A stretch of DNA of 42,194 nucleotides from Planctomycetaceae bacterium (GCA_016793115.1 JAEUIN010000199.1:1-42194); one strand, 5' to 3'; numbered from the stretch's first letter, positions 19,946 through 28,816 are shown. Numbers and translations: made by a program. Notes: generated from the letters alone by a model not told the origin.

Positions 19946-20782
19946 TTAGAGTCGTCCGGTCCAGCCGTTGTAGATCATTTCGCAGCCGAGCGCGGAGATG
20001 ACGACGGCGAACATGAGCCGCAGTATCGCGACCTTCGCACCACCGAGTACGCGAGCTCCCGCGAGCGCTCCAGGCAGAACGCCCAACAGCACCGGCATCG
20101 CTAGCGCGGGATCGACGAATCCCCGACGCAGATACACGCCCGCTCCGGCCGCGGCGGTGACGCCGATCATGAAGTTGCTCGTCGTCGTCGAGACCTTGAA
20201 CGGGAGCCGCATCGCGCGATCCATCGCCAGCACCTTGACCGCCCCGGAGCCGATGCCTAGCAGACCGGACAGCACTCCTGCGCACCCCATCAGAGCAAAG
20301 CCGAGCGGCACGCGGCGGACGCGGTAGGCGACGGACCCGGCCGGCGTCGGATAAGTGGAATCAAGTTTGAGCAGAGTCGCCAAGCGATCCGGAGCGATTG
20401 GGGCAATCGAGTCTTCGGCGGTATGCCGAGAAAACAGGGCTGAAAAGATCAACACGCCGCCGAACACGACGGCGATCGCCGACGTCGAGACGAGACCCGC
20501 CAGATGTGCGCCGGCGAGCGCACCCAGCGTGGTGGCGATTTCAAGCACCATGCCGACACGGATGTTGGAGTAACCTTCGCGCACATAAGCCGCCGCCGCC
20601 CCGCTCGATGTGGCGATGACGCTGACGAGCGAAGCGCCCGCGGCATAATGAATATCGACGTCGAACCCGAGCGTGAGCAGGGGGACGATGACGACGCCCC
20701 CGCCCAGGCCGGTCAGCGCGCCGAGAAATCCGGCGACGAACGAACCAAGCCCGACCAGCGTCGCGAAAAGCCAGTAATCCAT
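19946..20782 (-). CDS. TauE/SafE family anion exporter
   Basis: A 278-residue integral membrane protein with about eight hydrophobic segments. The two-repeat TauE/SafE signature is visible: GFLGALTGLGGGVVIVPLL near the N-terminus and GVLSGLLGIGSGAVKVLAM in the middle. Family members export sulfite, sulfoacetate or other anions across the inner membrane. With three sulfatase genes within 20 kb a role in sulfur-compound traffic is attractive, but sulfatases release sulfate, not sulfite, so the link is inference. It is followed by DUF1634 and preceded by the BLUF gene, all on the minus strand. Confidence 0.92.
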   Translation of the reverse strand: MDYWLFATLVGLGSFVAGFLGALTGLGGGVVIVPLLTLGFDVDIHYAAGASLVSVIATSSGAAAAYVREGYSNIRVGMVLEIATTLGALAGAHLAGLVSTSAIAVVFGGVLIFSALFSRHTAEDSIAPIAPDRLATLLKLDSTYPTPAGSVAYRVRRVPLGFALMGCAGVLSGLLGIGSGAVKVLAMDRAMRLPFKVSTTTSNFMIGVTAAAGAGVYLRRGFVDPALAMPVLLGVLPGALAGARVLGGAKVAILRLMFAVVISALGCEMIYNGWTGRL

Positions 20783-20865
20783 CGAGCGCAGTCCTGCGTC
20801 AGACGAGCCGCCGTGCGACGTGGTTCGACGGCGGACGCGCAGCAGAACCCTTCACAACCGCGGAG

Positions 20866-21372
20866 TCAACAGGGGTGAGCGACAATTAGCCGCTCGCTCC
20901 GTAACGCCGATGGGACGACCTCGCGGCATTCATCGTAACTTTGAAACGTGCGGAGCAGTTTCAGAACCGCGCTCCGCACGGTCGTCGCGCCGCCGTAGGC
21001 CGCGTTACGCAGGTCCGCGAGCGAATCTTCGAACACGGCCGGATCGAGATCGGCCTGCGCCGAAAAATCGAGCAGGCCCATGTTCCAGCGCTCGAAAACG
21101 CGTTCCTTGATCGGGTAATAGGCCAGCCGTGCGATCTCCTCATGCCGCATGTCGATCCGGATTTTCTGAAAGAGTAGATCGACCGCCTCGCGTTCCCCTT
21201 CCAGTACTTGCAAGAAGTGTCCGGCGTTGTACAGCAACAACCCGGTAACGCCGCGACCTTGGTTGGCTTTCGCCGCCACGGACGAGAGTTGACTCAGCTT
21301 CGTCTCGAAGTTCTTCAGCCGAGCATACCAGGGAGCCACGCGGCTGACGTAGATCATGTGACAGAGCGGCAT
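20866..21372 (-). CDS. BLUF-domain blue-light (FAD) photoreceptor
   Basis: A 168-residue protein with a BLUF domain at residues 1-100 and a C-terminal helical tail (about 105-160). Residues known in AppA/BlrB-type BLUF domains to form the flavin hydrogen-bond switch are all present at matching spacing: Tyr8 (IYVSR), Asn37, Gln55 (FLQVLEGE), Trp96 and Met98 (RWNMG). The distances Asn-Gln (18) and Gln-Trp (41) are the same as in AppA. There is no fused enzymatic output, so it should act through protein-protein contact. It lies 83 bases upstream of the TauE gene on the same strand and could be in one transcript with it. Alternative start Met6 would leave only one residue before Tyr8 and is unlikely. 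Confidence 0.93.
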   Translation of the reverse strand: MPLCHMIYVSRVAPWYARLKNFETKLSQLSSVAAKANQGRGVTGLLLYNAGHFLQVLEGEREAVDLLFQKIRIDMRHEEIARLAYYPIKERVFERWNMGLLDFSAQADLDPAVFEDSLADLRNAAYGGATTVRSAVLKLLRTFQSYDECREVVPSALRSERLIVAHPC

Positions 21373-21925
21373 GGGGATAACGGGCCTCGATGATCCGGCA
21401 GGACGAACGAAGATGCGAACAAGCGACGACGCAAAAACCTAGACGCGCGTCGACACGTGCGACGGGAAACTCCGGACAAACGGTCGTAAAGAATCTACAT
21501 AGGCGCAGGCGTCTGCCGATGCGTCGTGAAGATCGTTCCGATTGTTCCGCGAAGCCGCTTGCCTCGCGCGAGGGACGTCTTGCGGCGGCGAATCGTCGTC
21601 AAGCGGGATTTCTGGCGCGGCCAAAAAGAGACTCGACCCCGAGCGCCGCTGCGCCTAATGTGCGGAGTGGTCGACCGAACCTGAGCATCCGGCAGTCGCC
21701 CGCCGTCGGCACACGAAGGCAGGCGGCCAAAACAGGGGACAAACGATGCCCGAGTTGCTGCGCAAACCGCGCATCTATTTTGCCGATAGCTGCGCGGATT
21801 TAAGTAAGACAATAGGGGTGCGCATCTATCGACTGAATAGATGCGCACCATCGATCTCCGCCTGTCGACCAATTGATCGGACTATTGCGCGAGTTCCTCT
21901 TCGCTCGCGCCATGCTTCAATACCA
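21373..21925. other. Non-coding region between BLUF and DUF900 genes, with repeats and a degenerate end
   Basis: About 550 bases without a supportable gene. It contains three copies of the 10-mer GCGCATCTAT (21769-21778, 21820-21829, and inverted at 21837-21846) and the hairpin described separately. It also has short tracts AAACAGGGGACAAA (21730-21743) and GACAATAGGGG (21808-21818). Such GGGGACA-type tracts resemble those seen around REP/RAYT-like or transposon remnants, but no transposase is present. Confidence 0.5.
21817..21849. repeat. Perfect 13-bp inverted repeat (hairpin)
   Basis: GGTGCGCATCTAT (21817-21829) pairs perfectly with ATAGATGCGCACC (21837-21849) across a 7-base loop. It lies 77 bases downstream of the stop of the DUF900 gene. 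No T-run follows on either strand, so it is not a standard terminator; it could be a REP-like element, a transposon end or an mRNA-stabilising 3' structure. Confidence 0.8.
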
Positions 21926-24007
21926 TCACGACTTCTTCGGCGGGGGCGGCGGACCGAACGTCCAGTAGCTCAGTTTTTCGACGGCCCGCGACACGAGCCG
22001 GCGATCGGGCGGCGGCAGGTTCTTTTCGATGACGAGCTTCACGTCGCCCAACAGCGTGAGGCAGTCGCCGTAGTAGGAATGGCCGAGCAGATCGGTGTCG
22101 ATGTCGGAGGCGTCGACCGTGTCCATGCCGTCGAGAATCACGATGCCGCGGCTGGAGTCGCCGAGACGGACGCTGTCGTTGAAGGCATACGAGGCGTGCA
22201 AAGCCCAATCATTCCGCGAGCAATAGAGCGTCGTGCGATTAGCGATCTTATGCATCCGCGGCGCGATTTGTTCGCGGAATACGTCGGCATCGACATCGGG
22301 GGCGGCCAGCACGATCTGGTCGAAAATGCGGCCGCGATCTCCCATTTGCACGATCGCCTTGCTCACGGCATCGGCTCCCATGCTGTGGGCGATGACGTGG
22401 ATCCGCTTGGCGTCGAGTCGCTGGGCCGCGTCGAGCAGGAACTTCGCCACGTGCTCAGCGCTGTAGTTGATTTCGTTGCGGTCGGAAAAGTAGCTTCGCA
22501 CCGCGGCCCGCGACGGCCAACTGTAGAACATCGGCACGCCGGTGAATTTCAAATCGTAATGAATCTGCGCGGTCCGCATCGCCGCCTTCTCGAACGACAC
22601 GTTGTAGCCGTGTACGAAGATAAAACAGTTGCGATCATCGCTCGGTCGATCCTCCAGCAGCGCGCGGACTTGCTTGTAGAAGTTTTGTTCCTCCACCTCC
22701 TCCGTGCGCCGAAGGATCACGTGCTCGGCTTCGTCTTCGACGCCGAACGTCGGCCGCTCGACTTCACCGGCCTTGTGGCTCGGCGGAATCGAAACGTCGC
22801 AGTAGCCGTAGTGGACTCCGCCCGCCTTGTCGCGCCGCGGGCCGTAGATCGTGCCGGAGGTGACCGTCAGCGATTCGCGCAGCGCGGCGTTCCACAAAAA
22901 GAATACGTAGACCGACGCGCCCAGCAGCAGGGCCGTCGAGAACGTGCCTCCCACGATGCTGCTCGTCGTCTTCTCTCGCACGCTTCGACGGACTCGGCGA
23001 TAGGTGAGATAAAGCAAGAACAAAAACAGCACGGGGAGACCGTAGAGCGTCCAGCCCGGATCGGGACGAACGTCAAGAACTTCGCGATTCGTGCCGTAGA
23101 AGACGCGCACGACTTCCGGCTTCTCCAGGTCGAGATCGCGCTCGCTGTGCACGGTCGTCTCCGACAGCGGCGAGCCTTTGGCGACCGCGACCGGTCCGCC
23201 GGAGCCGAGCGGACCGAGCGCGGCGCTCGACGCGGCGCCGCCCGGGGTCGGTCCGACGACGCGCCCCAGCGCGATCGCCGCCGACTTGCGGAGCGCGGCG
23301 TCGTCTCCCTTGATCAGTTCGAGCAGACGTGGAACGGCGTCGGCGCCCCAGCGATCGATCTGTTTCTGAGCGGCCTCGACGGCGACGGGATCGTCGGAAG
23401 CCAGAGCCTCGAGCACCGCCCGGAAATAGTCCGGCGGCGATTTCGCCCAGGGGAGCGTGCAGTTGGCCAGCGCCAGCACGACGTTGCGATAGGCCGCGGC
23501 GTCGCCTCCTTTCACTTGTTCGAGCAAACGCTCGGCGACGACTTCATCGAGCAGCCCAAGCCGCGCAAGCTGCTGCGCGGCCTGTCGGCGAACGGCGGGC
23601 AATTTGTGGCCGAGCGCCTCCTTCAAGATGGCGGCACTCTCGTCGGCCGTGAGCGTGGCGCGACCGAAATGCCGCTCCAGCGCGAATTCCGCCGCCTTGT
23701 CGTCGGCCAACGCGGCACGGAGATCGGCTGCGGTCACCGTGGTTTTCTTGGCCAACGGATCTTGCTGCAGCAACTCCCCGGCCCAGTCGTCGGCAGGCGG
23801 AGTGACGACTGCCGGAGCGGCAGTCGTCGCCGGCTTCACGGCCGACGGCACCGAGGCGGCGACGGGCCGTGTTCCCGTCGGCAAGCTCAAGTCGGGCTTC
23901 GTCGCGCTCGGCTGAATCGCGGCGGGCCTCCCAGCCTGCGGATCCGCCGCGTAAACATCGCCTGCGACGAGCAGCGGCAAGACGAGAAGAAACGACTTTG
24001 CATCCAT
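21926..24007 (-). CDS. Membrane-anchored DUF900 alpha/beta hydrolase with HEAT-like repeats
   Basis: A 693-residue protein with a signal peptide (residues 1-20, VYA/ADP), a Pro/Ala/Thr-rich stretch (25-72), helical HEAT-like repeats (about 85-250), and a DUF900-type alpha/beta hydrolase (about 300-670). The hydrolase begins VRVFYGTNRE (300-309), is interrupted by two transmembrane segments (about 320-337 and 353-372), and resumes at IYGPRRD...VSIPP. The nucleophile is Ser542 (AHSMGAD); FVHGYNVSFE (464-473) forms the oxyanion strand. It is expected to be a lipase/esterase anchored in the membrane with the catalytic domain on one side. It is the last gene of the patatin/caspase unit, 21 bases after the caspase-PDZ stop, with AAAGGTG upstream of its ATG. 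Its TGA overlaps an ATG (TGATG) opening a 14-codon frame. Confidence 0.88.
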   Translation of the reverse strand: MDAKSFLLVLPLLVAGDVYAADPQAGRPAAIQPSATKPDLSLPTGTRPVAASVPSAVKPATTAAPAVVTPPADDWAGELLQQDPLAKKTTVTAADLRAALADDKAAEFALERHFGRATLTADESAAILKEALGHKLPAVRRQAAQQLARLGLLDEVVAERLLEQVKGGDAAAYRNVVLALANCTLPWAKSPPDYFRAVLEALASDDPVAVEAAQKQIDRWGADAVPRLLELIKGDDAALRKSAAIALGRVVGPTPGGAASSAALGPLGSGGPVAVAKGSPLSETTVHSERDLDLEKPEVVRVFYGTNREVLDVRPDPGWTLYGLPVLFLFLLYLTYRRVRRSVREKTTSSIVGGTFSTALLLGASVYVFFLWNAALRESLTVTSGTIYGPRRDKAGGVHYGYCDVSIPPSHKAGEVERPTFGVEDEAEHVILRRTEEVEEQNFYKQVRALLEDRPSDDRNCFIFVHGYNVSFEKAAMRTAQIHYDLKFTGVPMFYSWPSRAAVRSYFSDRNEINYSAEHVAKFLLDAAQRLDAKRIHVIAHSMGADAVSKAIVQMGDRGRIFDQIVLAAPDVDADVFREQIAPRMHKIANRTTLYCSRNDWALHASYAFNDSVRLGDSSRGIVILDGMDTVDASDIDTDLLGHSYYGDCLTLLGDVKLVIEKNLPPPDRRLVSRAVEKLSYWTFGPPPPPKKS

Positions 24008-24028
24008 AACGGCCGCACCTTTGAAAGC

Positions 24029-25171
24029 TTAGTAGCGCAATCGCACAAGATACACCTGTCCGCCCGCGTCGGTCTCCACCGTCAGTCGCAAGATCTGCGA
24101 CGACTCGGCCAGCGCCTTATCGAAATCGGCGACGGAGGTGACCGGTCGCCCGTTCATCACGGTGATCCGCATACCCGGGCGCAACGCCACGTATTGTTCC
24201 GTGCCGACGTCGAAGGCTCGCGCCGCCGGGGAATCGGGCACGATTTCCGTGATCACGGCTCCTTGCCCGTCGTCGTCGCGCACGGCGATACCGGCGCGCG
24301 GGCCGCGCGCGGCCGGTTTGCCGGGGTATTCACGGGCGTAGACGTTTTGATCGCGCTGCACGCCGGCGCCCTTCGATTTAGCGAACGCGACGCCGTCGGG
24401 ATAGTTCCGCCGAAACGCTAAGTGAGTTCGCATGCCGACCTCGTCGAGCAACTGATCCCAACTCACACGTTTTCTGCGATGCTCATCGGCCCACTTCACC
24501 AAGGCCGTGGTGAACAGCGAACCTTCCGGATCGTCGTCCTCGTCGCGCGGCGGAGGAGCGAAGAACGCGCTTTGGCCAGGTGCGCAGGCGTTGACGTCGA
24601 TGACCCCGCTCGGCTCGATCAACAATGAGCGAAACAGCGGCGTAAAATCTTCGGGAATGTCCGGAGCGGGCGCCCGAGCCTCGACCTGCGCTTGCCCGTC
24701 GTCGCGGGCGTTGCAGCAATCGGAAACCAGCGCCGCCAGGCGCGGTCCCTTCGATTTCATGAGCGCGAACACTTCGTCGCGGTAGAGTCGGCCGCCGATC
24801 ATGTCGAAGTAGCTCCCCCGGTCGTCGATGCCTCCATGACCGGTGTAATAAAAGAGCACGGTATCGTTCGGCCCGGGTTGCAATTGGTCGAGCGCTTCGA
24901 GAACCGACTGCGGCGTGGCCTGCTCGTCGTCCATCATGTAATAGAACTGAGCGTCGAGTTTTTCGGGCGGCGCGTTTTCCACCAAGAACCGATACATATT
25001 GCCCGCGTCGGCGTCGAGATTGGGGCGATGAACACCCCAGCGCGCTCCCGGAGTGACGTCGGTGACGATCAGAGAATGCAAGCGTTGCGCCGCGGCGGGC
25101 GTGGCCTCGGCCGAGCCGATGCACAGAGCCGCGAGTGCGGTCAGCAACGGCGTGTATCGTCGCGATTTCAT
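24029..25171 (-). CDS. Secreted caspase-family (C14) protease with C-terminal PDZ domain
   Basis: A 380-residue protein. The start at 25171 is chosen because a signal peptide begins there (MKSRRYTPLLTALAALCIGS, cleavage AAA/QRL); an upstream in-frame ATG at 25228 adds an Arg-rich leader. The p20-like caspase domain (about 30-265) has the catalytic histidine His112 (YYTGHGG) and catalytic cysteine Cys153 in SDCCNA (D-x-C geometry as in metacaspases). Residues about 293-380 form a PDZ-like domain (GAVITEIVPDSPAA, RPGMRITVMNGRPVTSVADF) that could bind C-termini or target the protease. It probably cleaves after Arg/Lys, as metacaspase-like enzymes do; that is family knowledge. It lies between the patatin gene (143 bases upstream) and DUF900 (21 bases downstream). 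Confidence 0.92.
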   Translation of the reverse strand: MKSRRYTPLLTALAALCIGSAEATPAAAQRLHSLIVTDVTPGARWGVHRPNLDADAGNMYRFLVENAPPEKLDAQFYYMMDDEQATPQSVLEALDQLQPGPNDTVLFYYTGHGGIDDRGSYFDMIGGRLYRDEVFALMKSKGPRLAALVSDCCNARDDGQAQVEARAPAPDIPEDFTPLFRSLLIEPSGVIDVNACAPGQSAFFAPPPRDEDDDPEGSLFTTALVKWADEHRRKRVSWDQLLDEVGMRTHLAFRRNYPDGVAFAKSKGAGVQRDQNVYAREYPGKPAARGPRAGIAVRDDDGQGAVITEIVPDSPAARAFDVGTEQYVALRPGMRITVMNGRPVTSVADFDKALAESSQILRLTVETDAGGQVYLVRLRY

Positions 25172-25314
25172 GGCGCAATTCGACCGGTTATGGCCGGCCG
25201 CTCGTAAAGACCGTCGAAGGAGAAACATCCGCGACGGGCACGGCCGGTTTCGCCGTCTGATGCCGTCGCCGGCCGACGCGTCACCGCAAATTTGTTACGG
25301 CGAAAATCGGCAAT

Positions 25315-26775
25315 TTATGGCGACGATTTTTCCGACGGATCGAGCAACGGCCCAAGCCCTCGGTTCGATTTTAGCCGTTTCCCGGCCGTTTGCCCCGACG
25401 GAACGGACTTTACGGCCGAAGTGCTTTGCCCGTTTTGAGTTTCAAACATGTCAGTAGCGGTAAAACGCGGCCAAATCGCCGCCGCCGCCGGCGCAATCAG
25501 CTTCGGCGGCACTACGAACGTAGGCAACCCGCTATCGGCGTCGAAGCACTCTTTGGCCCGCCGCTTGCCGAATTCAAACTCCGTGGCGGCCGAAAGATCG
25601 CGATGATCCATGTGGCTTTCGAATTCGGCATCGGGGCAGGTCTGCAAGTCGGCCCACCATTCCATGCGTTGCATCACTTGCTCGGTGTCGGCCAACAGCC
25701 AATCGCCGACGGCCGAACGCGCAAGCAGGTCGAAGTGCCGAAAGCCGGTGCCGAACGTACGCACGCCGGGCAACATGCGGCGTACGTCTTGAGCAGGCGT
25801 GGCCATGATGTAGCCGCCGTAGTAGGCGCGGCGCCGAACGTTACCCAAGTCGCCGAGCGCACCGTCGCAGCGAAGCTTCGACGGATCCGGTTCCGACACC
25901 GGGTCAAAATACGTGGGCTCGGAAACCGAGGCCTTGATCGCCAGCGCCACGTCGGCCGGCGTCTCCAGCAGTCGAAGATCGGCCAACCGCTCTTCCGTGG
26001 GTAATTGACTCAGCAATTCGTACATCGAGCGATCGACGAAAAACGTCATCGCTCGGCCGATGCGTCGCGTCTGCCCCAGAATCAGATCGGGATGATCCGC
26101 GGCGAAACGTTCCGGGTGCGCCTTGTAGAACTCGTACACCTCTTCGCGCCAGGAGACGGTCATCGTCGTCGGATCGAACTCTTTGAACCGCGCGGCGTTG
26201 CGGCCGTCGCTCGCGTCGGCGTCTTCCAACACTTCCTTGTTACAGCTTACGATTAACAGCGGGAATCGCGGCACGGCCGTGCTGCGAGCCGCGACGGCTT
26301 CGACCGTCGGCGCGTCGCGCCAGTTTTCCACCCCCAACGCGAAGCCGACGTACTCGCGCAGATTGGCATGCGAGATCTCCGTCGACTGGCCGCGCAGCAT
26401 TTTCGTGAATTTCGTGCGCGGGTTCTCCATATCGCGCACGGCGTCGCGATTGCCGTTCGTCAATCGCGTCACGGCATAACGCACGTTATCGTCGGTGAAC
26501 CCGTAGCAACCGAAGAAAGCTGCGGCGATCGACCCGCTGCTGTTACCCGTCACGACTACGCGATTCTCGCGGAGCGCCGGAATTCGCTCGTAGGCCTCGG
26601 CTAGAATTCCCGCATCGTAAGGCAAGCAGGAGCCTTTACCTTGAAAGCAAAACAGCAGCTTTATGCCGGCAAACCGCTCACGCAGATCGTCGGAAAGTTC
26701 TTCGGCTCCGGCAGCCTGCGCCGTAGCTAAGATTATGGACCATCCGAGAATCGCAACACAATTCGTTCGTTTCAT
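25315..26775 (-). CDS. Secreted patatin-like phospholipase
   Basis: A 486-residue protein with a signal peptide (residues 1-24, AAGA/EEL). The patatin signatures are visible: a glycine-containing oxyanion loop FCFQGKGSCLPYDAGIL (residues 42-58, a variant of the usual GGGxRG), nucleophile elbow VTGNSSGSIAAAFFG with Ser79 (G-N-S-S-G), and catalytic Asp304 in RCDGALGD (DGA/DGG motif). KASVSEPTYFDPV precedes it, like the ASSAIP-FPP segment of patatins. It should hydrolyse acyl esters of lipids at the membrane or cell envelope. Its ATG overlaps the stop of the gene upstream (ATGA at 26772-26775). The C-terminal 60 residues are low in hydrophobics and have no known domain. Confidence 0.88.
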   Translation of the reverse strand: MKRTNCVAILGWSIILATAQAAGAEELSDDLRERFAGIKLLFCFQGKGSCLPYDAGILAEAYERIPALRENRVVVTGNSSGSIAAAFFGCYGFTDDNVRYAVTRLTNGNRDAVRDMENPRTKFTKMLRGQSTEISHANLREYVGFALGVENWRDAPTVEAVAARSTAVPRFPLLIVSCNKEVLEDADASDGRNAARFKEFDPTTMTVSWREEVYEFYKAHPERFAADHPDLILGQTRRIGRAMTFFVDRSMYELLSQLPTEERLADLRLLETPADVALAIKASVSEPTYFDPVSEPDPSKLRCDGALGDLGNVRRRAYYGGYIMATPAQDVRRMLPGVRTFGTGFRHFDLLARSAVGDWLLADTEQVMQRMEWWADLQTCPDAEFESHMDHRDLSAATEFEFGKRRAKECFDADSGLPTFVVPPKLIAPAAAAIWPRFTATDMFETQNGQSTSAVKSVPSGQTAGKRLKSNRGLGPLLDPSEKSSP

Positions 26776-28724
26776 TGCTTAGTTCCGTGCGATTCCCACG
26801 CGGCGAGGCCGACTGCGGACGCCGCGGCGACGCCGGCGGGCTGCGACTCCGGGGATGCCTGTTCCACACGGCTCGCGCCGAGCGACAGCCATCCGTCGCC
26901 GAGCGTCACGTATTGCAAGGTTAATCGTGACTGAAAGCTCGCATTGCGAAACTTCGGCAGCGGCTCGATGATCGGCGGAAGATAGTGAGCCAAAACCGCC
27001 TTCCAACCCGCGTCGTCGGAGAAGTTTTCCCGCTCGCGCACGAAGCGCAAACCTTGCGGTCCGGGCGCGAGTCGATAGCGGACCTCGACGACTCGCGGGG
27101 AACTCCAATTCGTCCGCTTATCGGTCGAGTAGCCGCTTAATCGCAGCGTCAGGTCGATTCCTTGCTCGCGAAAGCGCACGATCAGCGGGTCTTCGTCGGC
27201 GAATCGCACGACCGCAGCCGCGCGCGACGAAGGCAACGTATCGAACGCCGGGCTGAACACCTTCACGTGCTCGCGTAACAGCGCCAGGAAGGTGGCCTCG
27301 TCGAGATAACGGCTTCGCAATCGGCCGGCCCAATTGTTTACGGCCGACTCGTGGAGCACGCTGAACATATCGAACTTGCCGGCGGGCACAGCCGGGGAGA
27401 GCGAAAGCGCTCCCAGGTCGTCATGATCGGCATAGAGCGCGGTCCAAGTGATGTCATCGCTCGAGCTGCGGATCGTGAGCCGCGGTGCGTCGCCGTCGTC
27501 AGGGAAGTGCTCCGACGTCAACCGCCCAAACTTGCCGTTGATGCGGTAAGCGATATCGAAGCCTTCGTCATTAATCTTCTCGCGGACATAGTCTTCGACC
27601 TTGTTCGCCACAATAGGATCTTGTTCGGCCAACTTCTTGGCGGCGATACGCGACGCAATCGTCTCAACGACGCGCGCGATTAAGCGCGATCGCAGGCACA
27701 CCGACAAGCACGACAGCATCGTACGACTACAATCACGTACCACCGGACCCGGCGACTCGACGCCGGCAGGCGTGAGATACAAAGTCTGCGACGACGCCAT
27801 CTTTTGCGCGTTCGAGGCCTGCAAAGACATCCGCCCCTTACGGCCGGTTACGGTGAAACGTCCGGTCGACTTCACGTCGACGCGAACCTCGGCTCGCTCC
27901 GAATTGGGGACGACTTCCGCGGTCGCATCGGCGACGGCCGTGCCGTGTACGCCGATTTGGAATCCACCCGCCGCATGACGGACGTCGACGGGTAATGCGA
28001 AGTGCTTGACCGATTCCGCCTCGACGTAATCGGCCGTCAACACCGTCTTATAGTTGGAGTTTGAGTGCTTGGCCCGATACTCGCCGAGCAAATCGTCGGC
28101 ACGGTGCAATTGAGCCAGTTGACGGAAGGCGAGCCGTACTTCCTGGTCGTCGCGCGGCGTAAGCGGCTTGTCGCGGCGCGCCGCGGCGGCCAGTGCGGCG
28201 ACGTCGGCTTCCAATTGCTCTTTGTATTGCGGCGGCGCACCGAACACGCCGAACCAAGCGGCCGTCGCACGATACGCGGCGCGGCGCGCCTGCTCCAACG
28301 GCGGCGGACCCGCTTCGCGGAGCGCAGTCAACCAGATGCGGAACTCCTCCTTTGTCTCCAGCCGTCGCGGCAACTCGTCGAGGCGCCAACGGCGTTGCCA
28401 GATTACGCCGTCGGGCAGAACTTCGCAGGCATCTTTGAGCGCAGTCAACGCGACTTGTGCTTGCTTTCGAAGCTGCTCGCTTTCGGCCGAGGTCGGCATT
28501 GCCAGCCGCTGCAACACTCGGCGACTCCATTCATCATTCGGGACCGGCGGCGTCGCAACGCTTGCGGGTTCCTTGACGGCGGTCCGTGTCCTCCTAGTGA
28601 CTTGAGGCGACGGGTCGGCGAGCGCGTAGATCAGGGGCGACGTACAAAGAACCAGACCGATTACCGGTATCCAACGCGATCGGCGCGAACCGACGGTCCA
28701 ACGCGTATGCGGCACGGGATTCAT
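26772..28724 (-). CDS. Secreted protein of unknown function, translationally coupled to the patatin
   Basis: I do not recognise this 650-residue protein. It has a charged N-terminus and a hydrophobic segment (about residues 18-36, ending YALA/DPS), so it is exported or membrane-anchored. Residues 60-230 look helical. Residues 240-345 look beta-rich (GGFQIGVHGTAV, RAEVRVDVKSTGRFTVTGRKGRM). A central part with two nearby cysteines (CSRTMLSCLSVCLRSR, about 335-350) precedes a mixed C-terminal half. It is the first gene after the promoter at 28817-28844, and its stop overlaps the patatin start, which suggests a stoichiometric partner such as a regulator, chaperone or scaffold. That is inference. 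The C-terminal tail is Ala/Gly-rich. Confidence 0.8.
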   Translation of the reverse strand: MNPVPHTRWTVGSRRSRWIPVIGLVLCTSPLIYALADPSPQVTRRTRTAVKEPASVATPPVPNDEWSRRVLQRLAMPTSAESEQLRKQAQVALTALKDACEVLPDGVIWQRRWRLDELPRRLETKEEFRIWLTALREAGPPPLEQARRAAYRATAAWFGVFGAPPQYKEQLEADVAALAAAARRDKPLTPRDDQEVRLAFRQLAQLHRADDLLGEYRAKHSNSNYKTVLTADYVEAESVKHFALPVDVRHAAGGFQIGVHGTAVADATAEVVPNSERAEVRVDVKSTGRFTVTGRKGRMSLQASNAQKMASSQTLYLTPAGVESPGPVVRDCSRTMLSCLSVCLRSRLIARVVETIASRIAAKKLAEQDPIVANKVEDYVREKINDEGFDIAYRINGKFGRLTSEHFPDDGDAPRLTIRSSSDDITWTALYADHDDLGALSLSPAVPAGKFDMFSVLHESAVNNWAGRLRSRYLDEATFLALLREHVKVFSPAFDTLPSSRAAAVVRFADEDPLIVRFREQGIDLTLRLSGYSTDKRTNWSSPRVVEVRYRLAPGPQGLRFVRERENFSDDAGWKAVLAHYLPPIIEPLPKFRNASFQSRLTLQYVTLGDGWLSLGASRVEQASPESQPAGVAAASAVGLAAWESHGTKQ

Positions 28725-28816
28725 GCGGATCGATCAATGCTGAAGTTAGCGACATGGCAGAACGGAGCGACGCGCCCGTTCCGAATTGTTTCGCCGTGTT
28801 CGGCGGAGCGATACCG

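Noticed and set aside
21746..24421. Very long open frame on the plus strand (about 890 codons) opposite the DUF900 and caspase-PDZ genes
   Set aside because: It is an Arg/His/Gly-rich antisense frame caused by high GC; the minus-strand genes have signal peptides and catalytic motifs.
28600..28724. Twin-arginine export signal in the unknown 650-residue protein (GSRRSRW)
   Set aside because: The residues after the arginine pair do not fit the Tat consensus; treated as an ordinary signal or anchor.
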